Virus record (IMG/VR): IMGVR_UViG_3300009431_000147
Location: 1 to 22,503 of that record
Source: a virus
DNA: 22,503 bases
Reading direction: 5' to 3' (one strand)
The notes below the pieces were generated by a model. The model was not told the origin of the DNA. It was given only the letters and a program-made list of their open reading frames with translations, and searched no databases. Shown here piece by piece: positions 7,757 to 15,971 of this stretch (positions within the stretch are counted from its first letter, which is position 1; every line of letters begins with the position of its first letter). Both the position numbers and the translations under genes were made by a program.

Positions 7757-8122
7757 TTATGCGCTTAAAGCAACTGATCCAATATTTTCAACAACTACAA
7801 ACCTTGTTGCACTTAAGCCGAATAAAACTAATGTTTCTTCAGCTGCATTAAAAGTTGCAATATTGTTTGTTCCGTCAAAATCACCTGCAGTTAATGTCAC
7901 AGTGCAATCATTTGTTGCATCTGTACAAGTAATCACTAACCACTGCCCTTTTGTTGGGGCAGCTAATGTGGCTGCTACTGCATTAGAGGAACCATCTAAT
8001 TCTACAAAACTTGCGTTTGCATTTATAGCTGGTGCTGCTGCACTTAAATTCTGAGATACTCCGAAATTTAAGCCCTTTAGACCTTTAGCTCTTTTCTGGA
8101 TTTCACCGACTGTAGTAACCAT
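7757..8122 (-). CDS. 121-residue β-repeat protein, probable head surface protein
   Basis: A short basic N-terminus (MVTTVGEIQKRAKGLKG) is followed by an Ala/Thr/Val-rich β region: ASFVELDGSSNAVAATLAAP, GQWLVITCTDATNDCTVTLT, FNAAEETLVLFGLSATRFVV. The alternating strands, each ending in Gly/Asn turns, resemble the β domain often seen in phage capsid-surface or fibre-base proteins next to the major capsid gene. AGAAGAAG before the ATG is a weak ribosome site. A T-tract terminator follows its stop, so capsid, decoration and this gene may be transcribed in separate high-level units. Function is inferred. Confidence 0.6.
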   Translation of the reverse strand: MVTTVGEIQKRAKGLKGLNFGVSQNLSAAAPAINANASFVELDGSSNAVAATLAAPTKGQWLVITCTDATNDCTVTLTAGDFDGTNNIATFNAAEETLVLFGLSATRFVVVENIGSVALSA

Positions 8123-8136
8123 CTTCTTCTGATGGC

Positions 8137-8433
8137 TTATCTACCCACGATAACATAAACTCTTTTCTTGTTTGAAACAGTTGATCCACCAACAGTTATT
8201 GTTAAAACTCCCGATGCAACCGCAGTTGTTGGTGCTTCTTCTACAACTATACTATTTTCTGTAGTATGGACATATCCCGTTACAGCCAAAAATGTACTAA
8301 TACCATAATCTGCAAGTGTAATTGCAATAGTATCAGCAGTATCTGCAGTGTTCGCAGTTTCAACTGTGATGATCTTTCTTCCCATGTGTGGGACTGCATC
8401 AACAATTGTTGATCCTGAACTTATATCTGCCAT
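8137..8433 (-). CDS. 98-residue β-rich protein, probable capsid decoration
   Basis: The start is the ATG at 8433 (MADISSG), because ATAGGAG lies seven bases before it. A longer frame reaching to 8508 would translate the terminator T-tract and is rejected. The protein is mostly β strands, with no Cys and no membrane helix: GRKIITVETANTADTADTIA, LADYGISTFLAVTGYVHTTE, VLTITVGGSTVSNKKRVYVI. Small β proteins of this composition directly after the capsid gene are commonly capsid cement or decoration proteins. That role is inferred from position and composition. No catalytic motif is visible. Confidence 0.65.
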   Translation of the reverse strand: MADISSGSTIVDAVPHMGRKIITVETANTADTADTIAITLADYGISTFLAVTGYVHTTENSIVVEEAPTTAVASGVLTITVGGSTVSNKKRVYVIVGR

Positions 8434-8466
8434 GTTTTCTCCTATGTAATTTAATTGTGTTTGTTT

Positions 8467-8513
8467 AAAAATTAAAAAATAAAAAAAAGTAAAAACCAAA
8501 ACAAACAATGGTT
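8467..8513 (-). terminator. strong terminator after the capsid gene
   Basis: Starting at the capsid stop, the minus strand has AAACCA...TGGTTT, a six-bp stem with a ten-base loop. It is followed by long T runs (T5, T8, T6, T5) broken by single A or C. Archaeal polymerase terminates on T-tracts, and the hairpin adds to it. It should separate capsid mRNA from the genes downstream. Confidence 0.7.
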
Positions 8514-9643
8514 TATGCGATATTGTCGATAAAGCTATTAAACTCTGGAGCTTTCATAACAAGACATTCGTATATCTTCAACATGAACTTTTGTGAATCA
8601 TTTGTTTTGCCAAATTCTTCATAAGTCATATCTTGAAGAACCCTCATTTCTATGAAGTCTGTATCTAAGAAGAAGATCTGTTTAGATCCGCTTGTATTAG
8701 ACAAGTTCATAGATGGGATTACTGGAATGTCGCCAACCATTGTGCTAAGAACTAATTTAGCGCTAACACCGAAAGGCAACTCAGCACCAGCAGACATCTG
8801 AGCAGGCGTATATCTATAAGTATCAATCATGATCTTTCTAAGATCTGATAAAACACTTGATGAACATACAGCTAACTTAGGTCTACCGCCGTCGTCAAAA
8901 GCATATCTAACAGCTGTTTCAATATCATCATATGTTAATGATGCACTTGATAAATCCAACTGGTTAGTTGTGCCTTGTAACTTAACTATCCCTGAAAATT
9001 CTGTTGCAGTTGTTGAAGCATCCCCATTTATAATAAGGTCTTCTTCTTTCTCTTTTAATGCTCTTGCTTTCATAAGCACTTCTAATTGCTTTGCATTAGG
9101 TGCTGATTGAGCAGCAAATGGACTTCCAGCTCCAAGGCCTGTGCCTGAAGGTTGAAATCCTTGCATCATATAAGAAGGCATAGCGGCCTGGCTTTGCCCA
9201 GTTACTCTGCCTACTGCATAAACATATTTGATAGAGACAGTTGCTCTTTCGTAGGTATCATTTGCTTCTGATAAAGCAGCATCTTCAGCAGCTGTAAAGG
9301 CAGCACCTTTTGCAGTTACTCTGTTATAATCTGCAGTAAGTCCTTGATTAGACACTCTTGGAATTAACTCAACTAATGGAGTATATTTCCTTGAAACATC
9401 AACTATTGCAGGGTCTAAGTAAACAGGCACCATAACAGTTCCTGCTGTTCCAGCCCCACCAGTTCCAGTTGTTAAAGCTTTCATTTGCATGAAACCTTTA
9501 CTGAAAACATCCTTAAGTTGTGTTCTTTGGTCTATTCCTTTCCAGCCATCAACATATGTAGTATGATCTGCCATAAGTCCGAATGAACTTGAATAAACAG
9601 ATTTTGTGTCAACTGATCCAACACTTGCTGTTCCTACTTCCAT
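8513..9643 (-). CDS. major capsid protein, HK97 fold
   Basis: A 376-residue capsid subunit of normal length. After an N-arm of about 60 residues come VMVPVYLDPAIVDVSRKYTP and LVELIPRV, the typical entry to the HK97 fold. The spine and E-loop region follow (AEDAALSEANDTYERATVSI, KYVYAVGRVTGQS), then LKEKEEDLIINGDAS, the A-domain (YDDIETAVRYAFDDGGRPKL, VLSDLRKIMIDTYRYTP) and a C-terminal β segment (KQIFFLDTDFIEMRVLQD). It follows the protease/scaffold gene with one base between TAA and ATG and no clear Shine-Dalgarno, so it is probably coupled to that gene. A hairpin and T-tract terminator directly follow its stop, as expected for the most abundant virion protein. Confidence 0.93.
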   Translation of the reverse strand: MEVGTASVGSVDTKSVYSSSFGLMADHTTYVDGWKGIDQRTQLKDVFSKGFMQMKALTTGTGGAGTAGTVMVPVYLDPAIVDVSRKYTPLVELIPRVSNQGLTADYNRVTAKGAAFTAAEDAALSEANDTYERATVSIKYVYAVGRVTGQSQAAMPSYMMQGFQPSGTGLGAGSPFAAQSAPNAKQLEVLMKARALKEKEEDLIINGDASTTATEFSGIVKLQGTTNQLDLSSASLTYDDIETAVRYAFDDGGRPKLAVCSSSVLSDLRKIMIDTYRYTPAQMSAGAELPFGVSAKLVLSTMVGDIPVIPSMNLSNTSGSKQIFFLDTDFIEMRVLQDMTYEEFGKTNDSQKFMLKIYECLVMKAPEFNSFIDNIA

Positions 9644-9644
9644 C

Positions 9645-9959
9645 TTATGCTATAAGGTCCAGAGGCTCAATTGCCTTAGCTTCAGTTTTGCTCGCTTTCA
9701 TCTGTTCTTGTTTTCCCTTAACTTGTGGTTTTTCAAGAGCAGCTTTTAATTCCTGAATTTCCTTAGCTTGAGCATCTACTTGTTTCTTAAGAGCCTTAAC
9801 TTCAGCTTCTCCTTCTCCGCCTTCTGCTTCTACAGGTGCTTCCGCCTCTGCTTCTGCTTCAGGTTTTGCAGGTTCGTCTTTTTGTTCAGGTTCTTTAGCT
9901 TCAGCTTCTGCTGGAGCCTCAGCTTCAGGTTTTTCTTGAGCTTCCTGTTCTTCTGACAT
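9645..9959 (-). CDS. nested in-frame scaffold protein start
   Basis: Codon 237 of the protease gene is an ATG preceded by GGAGG with a five-base spacer (GGAGGCAAAGATG), the best ribosome-binding site in the capsid region. Translation from it would give 104 residues: an acidic low-complexity segment (PEAEAEAEAPVEAEGGEGEA) and a coiled coil, with no protease domain. This is the layout of lambda Nu3, the scaffold made from an internal start in gene C. The presence of a Shine-Dalgarno at an internal methionine exactly at the domain border is the evidence. The protein product itself is inferred. Confidence 0.7.
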   Translation of the reverse strand: MSEEQEAQEKPEAEAPAEAEAKEPEQKDEPAKPEAEAEAEAPVEAEGGEGEAEVKALKKQVDAQAKEIQELKAALEKPQVKGKQEQMKASKTEAKAIEPLDLIA

Positions 9960-10667
9960 CTTTGCCTCCTGGTTAAATTTAATTAAGTGTGATTTTTTCT
10001 TTGGGCATTTCTTCTTTTTTAATTCTTCTTCATCTTCCTCTTCATCCTCTTTTTCCCCAGAAGATTTCTTTAAGTAATCTAAACTTTTCATAAAAATTTC
10101 ATTTACAGAAGCGTGCGTATTTACGGGATTTCCAGTAAGAGCCACATTTAATAAAGTAACATCATCCAATAATCTTATATCTGATCCATCATTTGATTTA
10201 ACCTGTTTTGTCTTTGTAGGGATATATGCAATTGAAGTTCCATCATAGAATTTGCCTTCGACATTCTCCACTACTGACTTAAAATCGTAAACCACATCCC
10301 CCTTAGAATCAAATTTCTTCCAATTAGGATTTAATTCCCACGTTACATCAACACCCTTCATGCCTCTTTCAAAACTTACTCTTTTCCCAAGAGGAATTCT
10401 TGTTTTAGCCATTTCTGTTTCTGTTAAACTCTCACCCCTAAATGCTTCATGTTCAAAATCTAACTTGATGGTTCTATCTTTTAATTGTCTGATCATGCTT
10501 TCCATACACTTTTCAGTTACAATATCATTTACAAGATCTTTATCGCCAGTTGTTATGGTAGTTTTTAAGAAAACTTTTGATTGTCCTTTCACTTCAATTT
10601 TCTCTAAATCCAGGTCTCCCGAATTTAAAACAAATATCTCCTCTTTTTTCATATTATTTTGTGGCAT
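9645..10667 (-). CDS. HK97-type prohead protease with C-terminal scaffold
   Basis: A 340-residue protein. Residues ~15-195 are a prohead serine protease (U35/S78 fold), with the probable catalytic His at 73 in LDFEHEAFRGE, Ser at 145 in YDGTSIAYIP, and the closing strand TLLNVALTGNPVN. A Lys/Glu-rich linker (200-230) leads to an acidic Ala/Glu/Pro scaffold region (237-310) and a coiled coil (VKALKKQVDAQAKEIQELKAAL). Protease and scaffold in one gene, directly before the capsid gene, match lambda C/Nu3 and similar systems. The first ATG has no Shine-Dalgarno. Starting at M6 (10652) would suit a leaderless mRNA from boundary element d. It matures the prohead and then degrades itself, by family analogy. 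Confidence 0.9.
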   Translation of the reverse strand: MPQNNMKKEEIFVLNSGDLDLEKIEVKGQSKVFLKTTITTGDKDLVNDIVTEKCMESMIRQLKDRTIKLDFEHEAFRGESLTETEMAKTRIPLGKRVSFERGMKGVDVTWELNPNWKKFDSKGDVVYDFKSVVENVEGKFYDGTSIAYIPTKTKQVKSNDGSDIRLLDDVTLLNVALTGNPVNTHASVNEIFMKSLDYLKKSSGEKEDEEEDEEELKKKKCPKKKSHLIKFNQEAKMSEEQEAQEKPEAEAPAEAEAKEPEQKDEPAKPEAEAEAEAPVEAEGGEGEAEVKALKKQVDAQAKEIQELKAALEKPQVKGKQEQMKASKTEAKAIEPLDLIA

Positions 10668-10676
10668 TTTTATTTT

Positions 10677-10694
10677 TTAAATATTGTTGTTTAA
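10677..10694 (-). promoter_or_regulatory. boundary element copy d / right exact 18-bp repeat
   Basis: Identical over 18 bp to 15954-15971 and covering the stop codon of the LamG gene (TAA at 10693-10691). Its TATA-like core (ATATTTAA) is centred near 10681. A start about 26 nt downstream would fall near 10655, next to the second in-frame ATG (10652) of the protease gene. Probable promoter of the protease-capsid unit. Confidence 0.6.
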
Positions 10695-13600
10695 GTGATT
10701 AAGGTATCTGCGAATGTATAATTGCCAGACCAGTTGTTTGCTGGGTAATTTAGGTCGGCCCTTATCCATATTGAATTATTTTGATTTTCTAATGCTATTC
10801 CAATCCATGTTGGGGTTGCATTATTAATAACATACCATTGATCTGATAAATTCATTGTTGCTTCTAATCTCCATCCAACAAGGGTTATATTGGTCATTAA
10901 GGTAATATTGTATTGTGCTTCATCAGGATTCTCTGCAGTATAAACGCCTAATGAGTTTGTTTGATTATCTGGATAAAGATCTTGTTGATTTGGGAATACT
11001 GGGCTAAATACTACCGCATTCACCCCATATGATAAACTAAAAGTAATTCCAGATCCAGCCCCACTTGAGACAGCGAAAGTTGTTGTTATTATTTCTTCAT
11101 TTCCAAAACTATCATTGGCCCATAATGTGGCAGTATAGATTCCTGTATCTACTAAACTACTAAATTCAACTTCTCCTGGATTGGTTGTATTCTCGTATAA
11201 TAAACTGGAATCTGGTTTTGTAACATTAAAAACTATTGAATCTAAATTTGTATCTGAGGCAGTCCAGTTTAAATAAATGCTTTCCGAAGTATTAATCACA
11301 GAATCATTCTTATAAACTGTTACTTCTGGTAATATGGCTATTGTAAATGATTGATTTCCTTGCTGTGAGAAGTCAGATAATCCCCCGCTTTCATTACATT
11401 CAATATTCCATAAGTATGATCCTTCTGTCAGGTTCAAGAAGAATTGATTTGTAGTTGCATTAACTGGAGAGCTATTTGATTGATTCAATGCCCAACTTCC
11501 AGTAAAGTTTCCATATAATTCACAAACATCGAGGATTTGGGCTTCTGTTGTTGGAGTGAAATTAAAAGGAACATTTGTTAGATAATCTAAAACCGTGCCT
11601 GTAAGTGGATATTCTAAACTAATCATTGGGGGTGTTGTGTCAACTGCAAATTCTACACTCGCCGTATCGTTTTCTCCTTCTGAAGTATTACACCAATAAT
11701 TTACTGTATAACTTCCATCAGCCAATTCTTGTGTGGCATTGAAATAAGTATTATTGACATTATTCATTGTTTGATTTGTTCCATTATAATCATAATAGCA
11801 AACACTTGCATTTTCATTTGTTGTTAAAATGAAATCAGTATCATTTACAATATATGTTATGGCTTCTGGTGAAACTACAGAGATTGTGAAAACATCGGGT
11901 GTTGTTGCATTAACCCACCAAGTTTCTGAACCACTATAATAATGATCTGATTCTTCATAAACAATAGTCATATTATATAATCCTTCAGATAAGGGGATAT
12001 GGGTATCCTCTAATGGTGAAAGTCCGAAATCAATCACCACACCACCCCTATATAAAATTAAACCACCATCAGAATCACCTAATATTGTTGTAGCATTATA
12101 CTGTAATGGAATTCCAACATCCCAAGTTATATTTGCTCTTGAATTATTTAAGTATAAATAAACTGTGGGATTCATAATTGTATTAAAGTTATCCTCTGCA
12201 GTATTTGAATTTCCAAGGGTATCATTAGCCCAAATCCTTGCTTGGTAGGTATCACTAATTGAAAAATTACTTGCGTTTAATGTTACATTTCCAATCCCTG
12301 TTGTTTGATAAAATAGAGATCCATTTGAATAACTTATATTAAATATCACAGTATCTAATTGTGGATCTGATGCAGTCCAATTTATGAAAATGGCTTCCGA
12401 AGTAGTTAAATCAATAAAAGTATCATTCAAATCTAAATCTACACTTGGGGCAGTTATATCAGAATCTAATGTCACAGACCATTCATCTGTTTGATTCCAA
12501 TTATTGCTTGCATCATCGAAATACCATGTCCAGTTTATAGTTCCAGTATCGGCTGGGATTTGCTTTGTTACTTCAATCTCTGTATTATTTGTCCAACTTG
12601 TTGAAGAATCATTAACCCAATCAGTTGTATTATACCATGAAAAGATATAATCTCCCGCTCCTTGATTATCTGTGAAAGTTATATTGAAATAAACATAAGT
12701 ATCCTCAATAGATTCATTTGTTAGATTGGTTTTATTATTACTCCATAATGGTGTTATTTCATCTGGTTCTGCTACTTCTGCTGGCGAAACAGAATAATTT
12801 AACATATAAGGACTTACATCAGTGTCATTTGTCTTGAAAATTGGTTTAAATTGAAAGAAGTTTCCCCCTGATGTTGATGTGTCTGCTGTTAAATCACTAA
12901 TCACTCCTTCATCTTGCCATGAATTCCATTCAATATGATAGCTTCCTAATTCATAGAGGTTTTGGATTTCTGAAGCTGATAAACTTCTATTATAAACCCT
13001 GACTTCATCTATAGAACCATATAATTCAGTAGATGCAGTATAGGCTTGACCTATCCTGCTAATATTAAACCCTGAACATGATGAAGTTCCATCCGGATTC
13101 TCTATTATTAGAACACCATCCCTATAAAAATATACATTTGTTGATTCAATAGCAACAGTTAAATGATGCCATTCATTTGCTATATCTTCAATATTATAGT
13201 TTTCTATTTCACCATCACAATAAAAGTAAAAAGCATCACTACCTTGTCTAAATGCAAAATAATCTCCATTTCCGTCGTCTCCTAAAATCATTTCATAATC
13301 CTGCGGGTCATTTAAGGTATAAACCCAAGCAGATAAAGTTAGGTTTGGACCCACTGCAAATTCACTATCTAGTAATAAATGGTCATCAACTCCATCAAAA
13401 TAATAACCTTTTCCCACTGTTCCATTTCCTTCTGTTGCTGCAGGAATACTACCTTGTAATGTTCCATTATAAACCCCAGTTTCATCAAAAAAATGTGTTG
13501 AATTGTCATTATTAAATCCCCATAATGCTATTAAGTCACTATCACTCAAATTATAACTATCAGCAGTCCTTGTCTCTAAAGTTATATTAGCATTAGCATG

Positions 13601-15928
13601 TTGAGATAATCCTGCTTTGTATAAAACATCAACTTCTGATGCTGTTAAAGTATCATTATAGATTAATACTTCATCAATTATACCTCCAAAAAATTGAACT
13701 GCATCAATAGAACCAATCATGGGAGATATATCATTTAAAGTAGAACTTGCCAAAGTATTTGAATTAGTTGTCTTAGCCTGATTAATATTATTAACATAAA
13801 TTTGAACACCAGAAACATCAGAACTTCCATCATAAGTTACAACCAAATGATACCACTTGTCTGTTGAATCTAATGCTGTACTTGTCGAAACATCAATCCT
13901 TTGAGACCATGTACCAACATGCCTAAATGTTGGCTTTCCAGAAATTAAATAAACCCATTGACCTGTATAGACCCCCCAGTCTCCTTTTCCATATATCATT
14001 TCCAGAGTTCCAGATAAATCATCTGGTTTAATCCACATTGAAAAAGAAAAATTGTCATACCTATCAAAATCAAAGTTTTCTTCATTAGCTATAGTTATTT
14101 TGTCATTCACACCATCAAACCACATAGCCTCTGAGCTTACACCAGTAGCATTATTTGTATCTGTCGGTGTTCCATCATTCCCCCCCTTTCTATCACCATA
14201 ACCATCCCCCGTTAAATAATCTAATGGCCAATAACCTATACAATCAGCATCATTATCACATAAATCCTCAACTTCATGACTCCCACTTGAATCAGCCAAA
14301 CTAAATGTAGTATTCCAATATATTGAGTTTGTGGAGTTATACCAAACTAAGGATTGAAAATGACCTTCATCATGAATATAATAAGGAGTCTTATTATAAT
14401 CTGTTGAACCATTAATTTCTAAGCTAACTCCTAAAAAAGTTGCATTTGTTTGATTTCTCCAGGCATCAGTTCCATTTCCAATTAAATCATCAGCAGAATT
14501 TATAGTAAGAGAATATGCAGGATCTATAATTGTCATTCCCAGGGTATCATTATACTTCTCATAAAACTGAACCTTAAGGATGTTATCTGTATGATTGAAT
14601 GTGCAATTAGAATAAACCTTTGAACATATATCTGTAGTGTTAATAATTTCCCCACTAACCATATCAATAAAGGGTAAATCGATTAATTCATATTGCAACC
14701 AATAATCCCTATATAAGTATTCAATAGTTTCATTAGATACCCATTCATATTCATAAAGAGTTAAATTATAATAAGTTGTATTTGAGATATTTATTTCAGC
14801 AAATCCCGGAAAGGAGGTATCATTTGCACCAATTTTTTTATTATCTCCATCTTCAGTAATCCAGATAGTCTGTAGTGCAATAATAAATTCTTCACCGTTC
14901 CACCGTCTTAAGGTATTATTAACTTGAAAATTCTCAGTTTCATACACTATTAGGGAATCATTTTGATAAACAGAGGTTGGATTAATATCGCACCTAAATT
15001 CATTAACTACAACCCTCTCATAACCATATCTCGTTGTTCCATTAACATTTTTTTGTCTTCTTGGAAGGGTAACTCTTACTTCATCATTATTTGAATTAAA
15101 ACAAGTAATTTGTATAGTTGGTGGCAGATCTAATAATCTTGTTGCGTTTCTACTCCAAAAAGATATTGTTGTGACTCTTTCTGCAGGATTTTCAAATCTT
15201 ACATCATATCCCCTTCCCGCACCCCCAACAACCCTCCAGGAAGGATTTTCTTGAACAATATAAAATGATAGTCCGTCTGTTGTTGGTTCTGTAAAAACAA
15301 CAGGATCGAAATAAGCTTGCCCTTCAAAGACTTTAGTTCTAATTTGTAATATTCCGTTTTGGAATCTTTCTACCCTTTTGATATTCTTCATCTCTTTTTT
15401 CCAATCAAGAGTCATATTGAAATCTAATTCTGCTTCTAATAATTTCTTTTTACTATCTACATAAACTTCCTTTTCTTCAATTTCATCTAAATTCTCATAT
15501 CTCCAATTGAAATAAACTCTCAATTCTGGATCTTCAGGATTCCAATCAAAGGATTGTTTGATTGATCCATCTGGCTTAATTTCAAAATATCTTGTGAGAT
15601 TTCCTTTAGAAAAATATAACTCCTGGGATAGATAATGATTTCCAGAATCATTGGAATAAGATAATTCTGAATACTTGGTGCCTCTTGCACGATACATTTT
15701 CACATAGCCTTTCCTGGAAGGATTATAATAATATGGGCGTATCTCGTCGGCAAATACCAATTCTCTGCCTTCATAAAGTTTTAAAACACCATTTGAATAT
15801 TTGGCTGTTGTTTCCCCATCTATCTCAATTCTAAATCCAAAAGGATCAACATACAAGATTACTCCAGAACCTATTGCTAAAACCAATAGGCTTGTTACAA
15901 TAATCCAGTTCATTAAAGTTTTATCCAT
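10691..15928 (-). CDS. giant membrane-anchored LamG/Ig-like surface protein
   Basis: A 1745-residue protein, the largest in the window. Residues 7-27 are a single hydrophobic helix after a short basic start, giving an N-in anchor or signal peptide. Residues ~30-215 form a β-rich module that resembles the start of the protein encoded at 822-2150. Two LamG/concanavalin-like domains follow at ~555-775 and ~795-1000. Each begins with GYWPLD- or ALWGFN-like strands and ends in EVLIYNDTLTASEV or EVRVYNRSLSASEIQNLYE. Ig-like repeats then run from ~1160 to 1625 (INWTASDPQLDTVIFN, LNWTASDTNLDSIVFN). Asn-x-Ser/Thr sequons are very frequent, as expected for an N-glycosylated archaeal exterior protein. 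It separates portal from prohead protease, where no gene is normally found. It could be a receptor-binding fibre, a virion surface protein or a host-surface adhesin. Sequence cannot decide. Confidence 0.85.
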   Translation of the reverse strand: MDKTLMNWIIVTSLLVLAIGSGVILYVDPFGFRIEIDGETTAKYSNGVLKLYEGRELVFADEIRPYYYNPSRKGYVKMYRARGTKYSELSYSNDSGNHYLSQELYFSKGNLTRYFEIKPDGSIKQSFDWNPEDPELRVYFNWRYENLDEIEEKEVYVDSKKKLLEAELDFNMTLDWKKEMKNIKRVERFQNGILQIRTKVFEGQAYFDPVVFTEPTTDGLSFYIVQENPSWRVVGGAGRGYDVRFENPAERVTTISFWSRNATRLLDLPPTIQITCFNSNNDEVRVTLPRRQKNVNGTTRYGYERVVVNEFRCDINPTSVYQNDSLIVYETENFQVNNTLRRWNGEEFIIALQTIWITEDGDNKKIGANDTSFPGFAEINISNTTYYNLTLYEYEWVSNETIEYLYRDYWLQYELIDLPFIDMVSGEIINTTDICSKVYSNCTFNHTDNILKVQFYEKYNDTLGMTIIDPAYSLTINSADDLIGNGTDAWRNQTNATFLGVSLEINGSTDYNKTPYYIHDEGHFQSLVWYNSTNSIYWNTTFSLADSSGSHEVEDLCDNDADCIGYWPLDYLTGDGYGDRKGGNDGTPTDTNNATGVSSEAMWFDGVNDKITIANEENFDFDRYDNFSFSMWIKPDDLSGTLEMIYGKGDWGVYTGQWVYLISGKPTFRHVGTWSQRIDVSTSTALDSTDKWYHLVVTYDGSSDVSGVQIYVNNINQAKTTNSNTLASSTLNDISPMIGSIDAVQFFGGIIDEVLIYNDTLTASEVDVLYKAGLSQHANANITLETRTADSYNLSDSDLIALWGFNNDNSTHFFDETGVYNGTLQGSIPAATEGNGTVGKGYYFDGVDDHLLLDSEFAVGPNLTLSAWVYTLNDPQDYEMILGDDGNGDYFAFRQGSDAFYFYCDGEIENYNIEDIANEWHHLTVAIESTNVYFYRDGVLIIENPDGTSSCSGFNISRIGQAYTASTELYGSIDEVRVYNRSLSASEIQNLYELGSYHIEWNSWQDEGVISDLTADTSTSGGNFFQFKPIFKTNDTDVSPYMLNYSVSPAEVAEPDEITPLWSNNKTNLTNESIEDTYVYFNITFTDNQGAGDYIFSWYNTTDWVNDSSTSWTNNTEIEVTKQIPADTGTINWTWYFDDASNNWNQTDEWSVTLDSDITAPSVDLDLNDTFIDLTTSEAIFINWTASDPQLDTVIFNISYSNGSLFYQTTGIGNVTLNASNFSISDTYQARIWANDTLGNSNTAEDNFNTIMNPTVYLYLNNSRANITWDVGIPLQYNATTILGDSDGGLILYRGGVVIDFGLSPLEDTHIPLSEGLYNMTIVYEESDHYYSGSETWWVNATTPDVFTISVVSPEAITYIVNDTDFILTTNENASVCYYDYNGTNQTMNNVNNTYFNATQELADGSYTVNYWCNTSEGENDTASVEFAVDTTPPMISLEYPLTGTVLDYLTNVPFNFTPTTEAQILDVCELYGNFTGSWALNQSNSSPVNATTNQFFLNLTEGSYLWNIECNESGGLSDFSQQGNQSFTIAILPEVTVYKNDSVINTSESIYLNWTASDTNLDSIVFNVTKPDSSLLYENTTNPGEVEFSSLVDTGIYTATLWANDSFGNEEIITTTFAVSSGAGSGITFSLSYGVNAVVFSPVFPNQQDLYPDNQTNSLGVYTAENPDEAQYNITLMTNITLVGWRLEATMNLSDQWYVINNATPTWIGIALENQNNSIWIRADLNYPANNWSGNYTFADTLIT

Positions 15929-15953
15929 CTTTCTTTAATATTGCATTTAGTTA

Positions 15954-15971
15954 TTAAATATTGTTGTTTAA
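15954..15971 (-). promoter_or_regulatory. boundary element copy c / left exact 18-bp repeat
   Basis: On the plus strand this is TTAAATATTGTTGTTTAA, identical over 18 bp to 10677-10694. On the minus strand it covers the HNH stop codon and lies with its TATA-like core about 30 nt upstream of the LamG-protein ATG at 15928. A start about 26 nt downstream leaves a leader of only about 4 nt. It may be a promoter, a scar of cassette insertion, or both. Confidence 0.6.

Noticed and set aside
8434-8508. N-terminal extension (MFVLVFTFFYFLIF) of the 98-residue protein, resembling a signal peptide
   Set aside because: Those codons are the T-tract terminator of the capsid gene read in frame. A Shine-Dalgarno directly before the ATG at 8433 marks the true start.
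9800-10075. Low-complexity GAA/GCT-rich tract as a possible repeat array
   Set aside because: It is the acidic Glu/Ala/Lys coding sequence of the scaffold and linker region, in frame and without unit periodicity.
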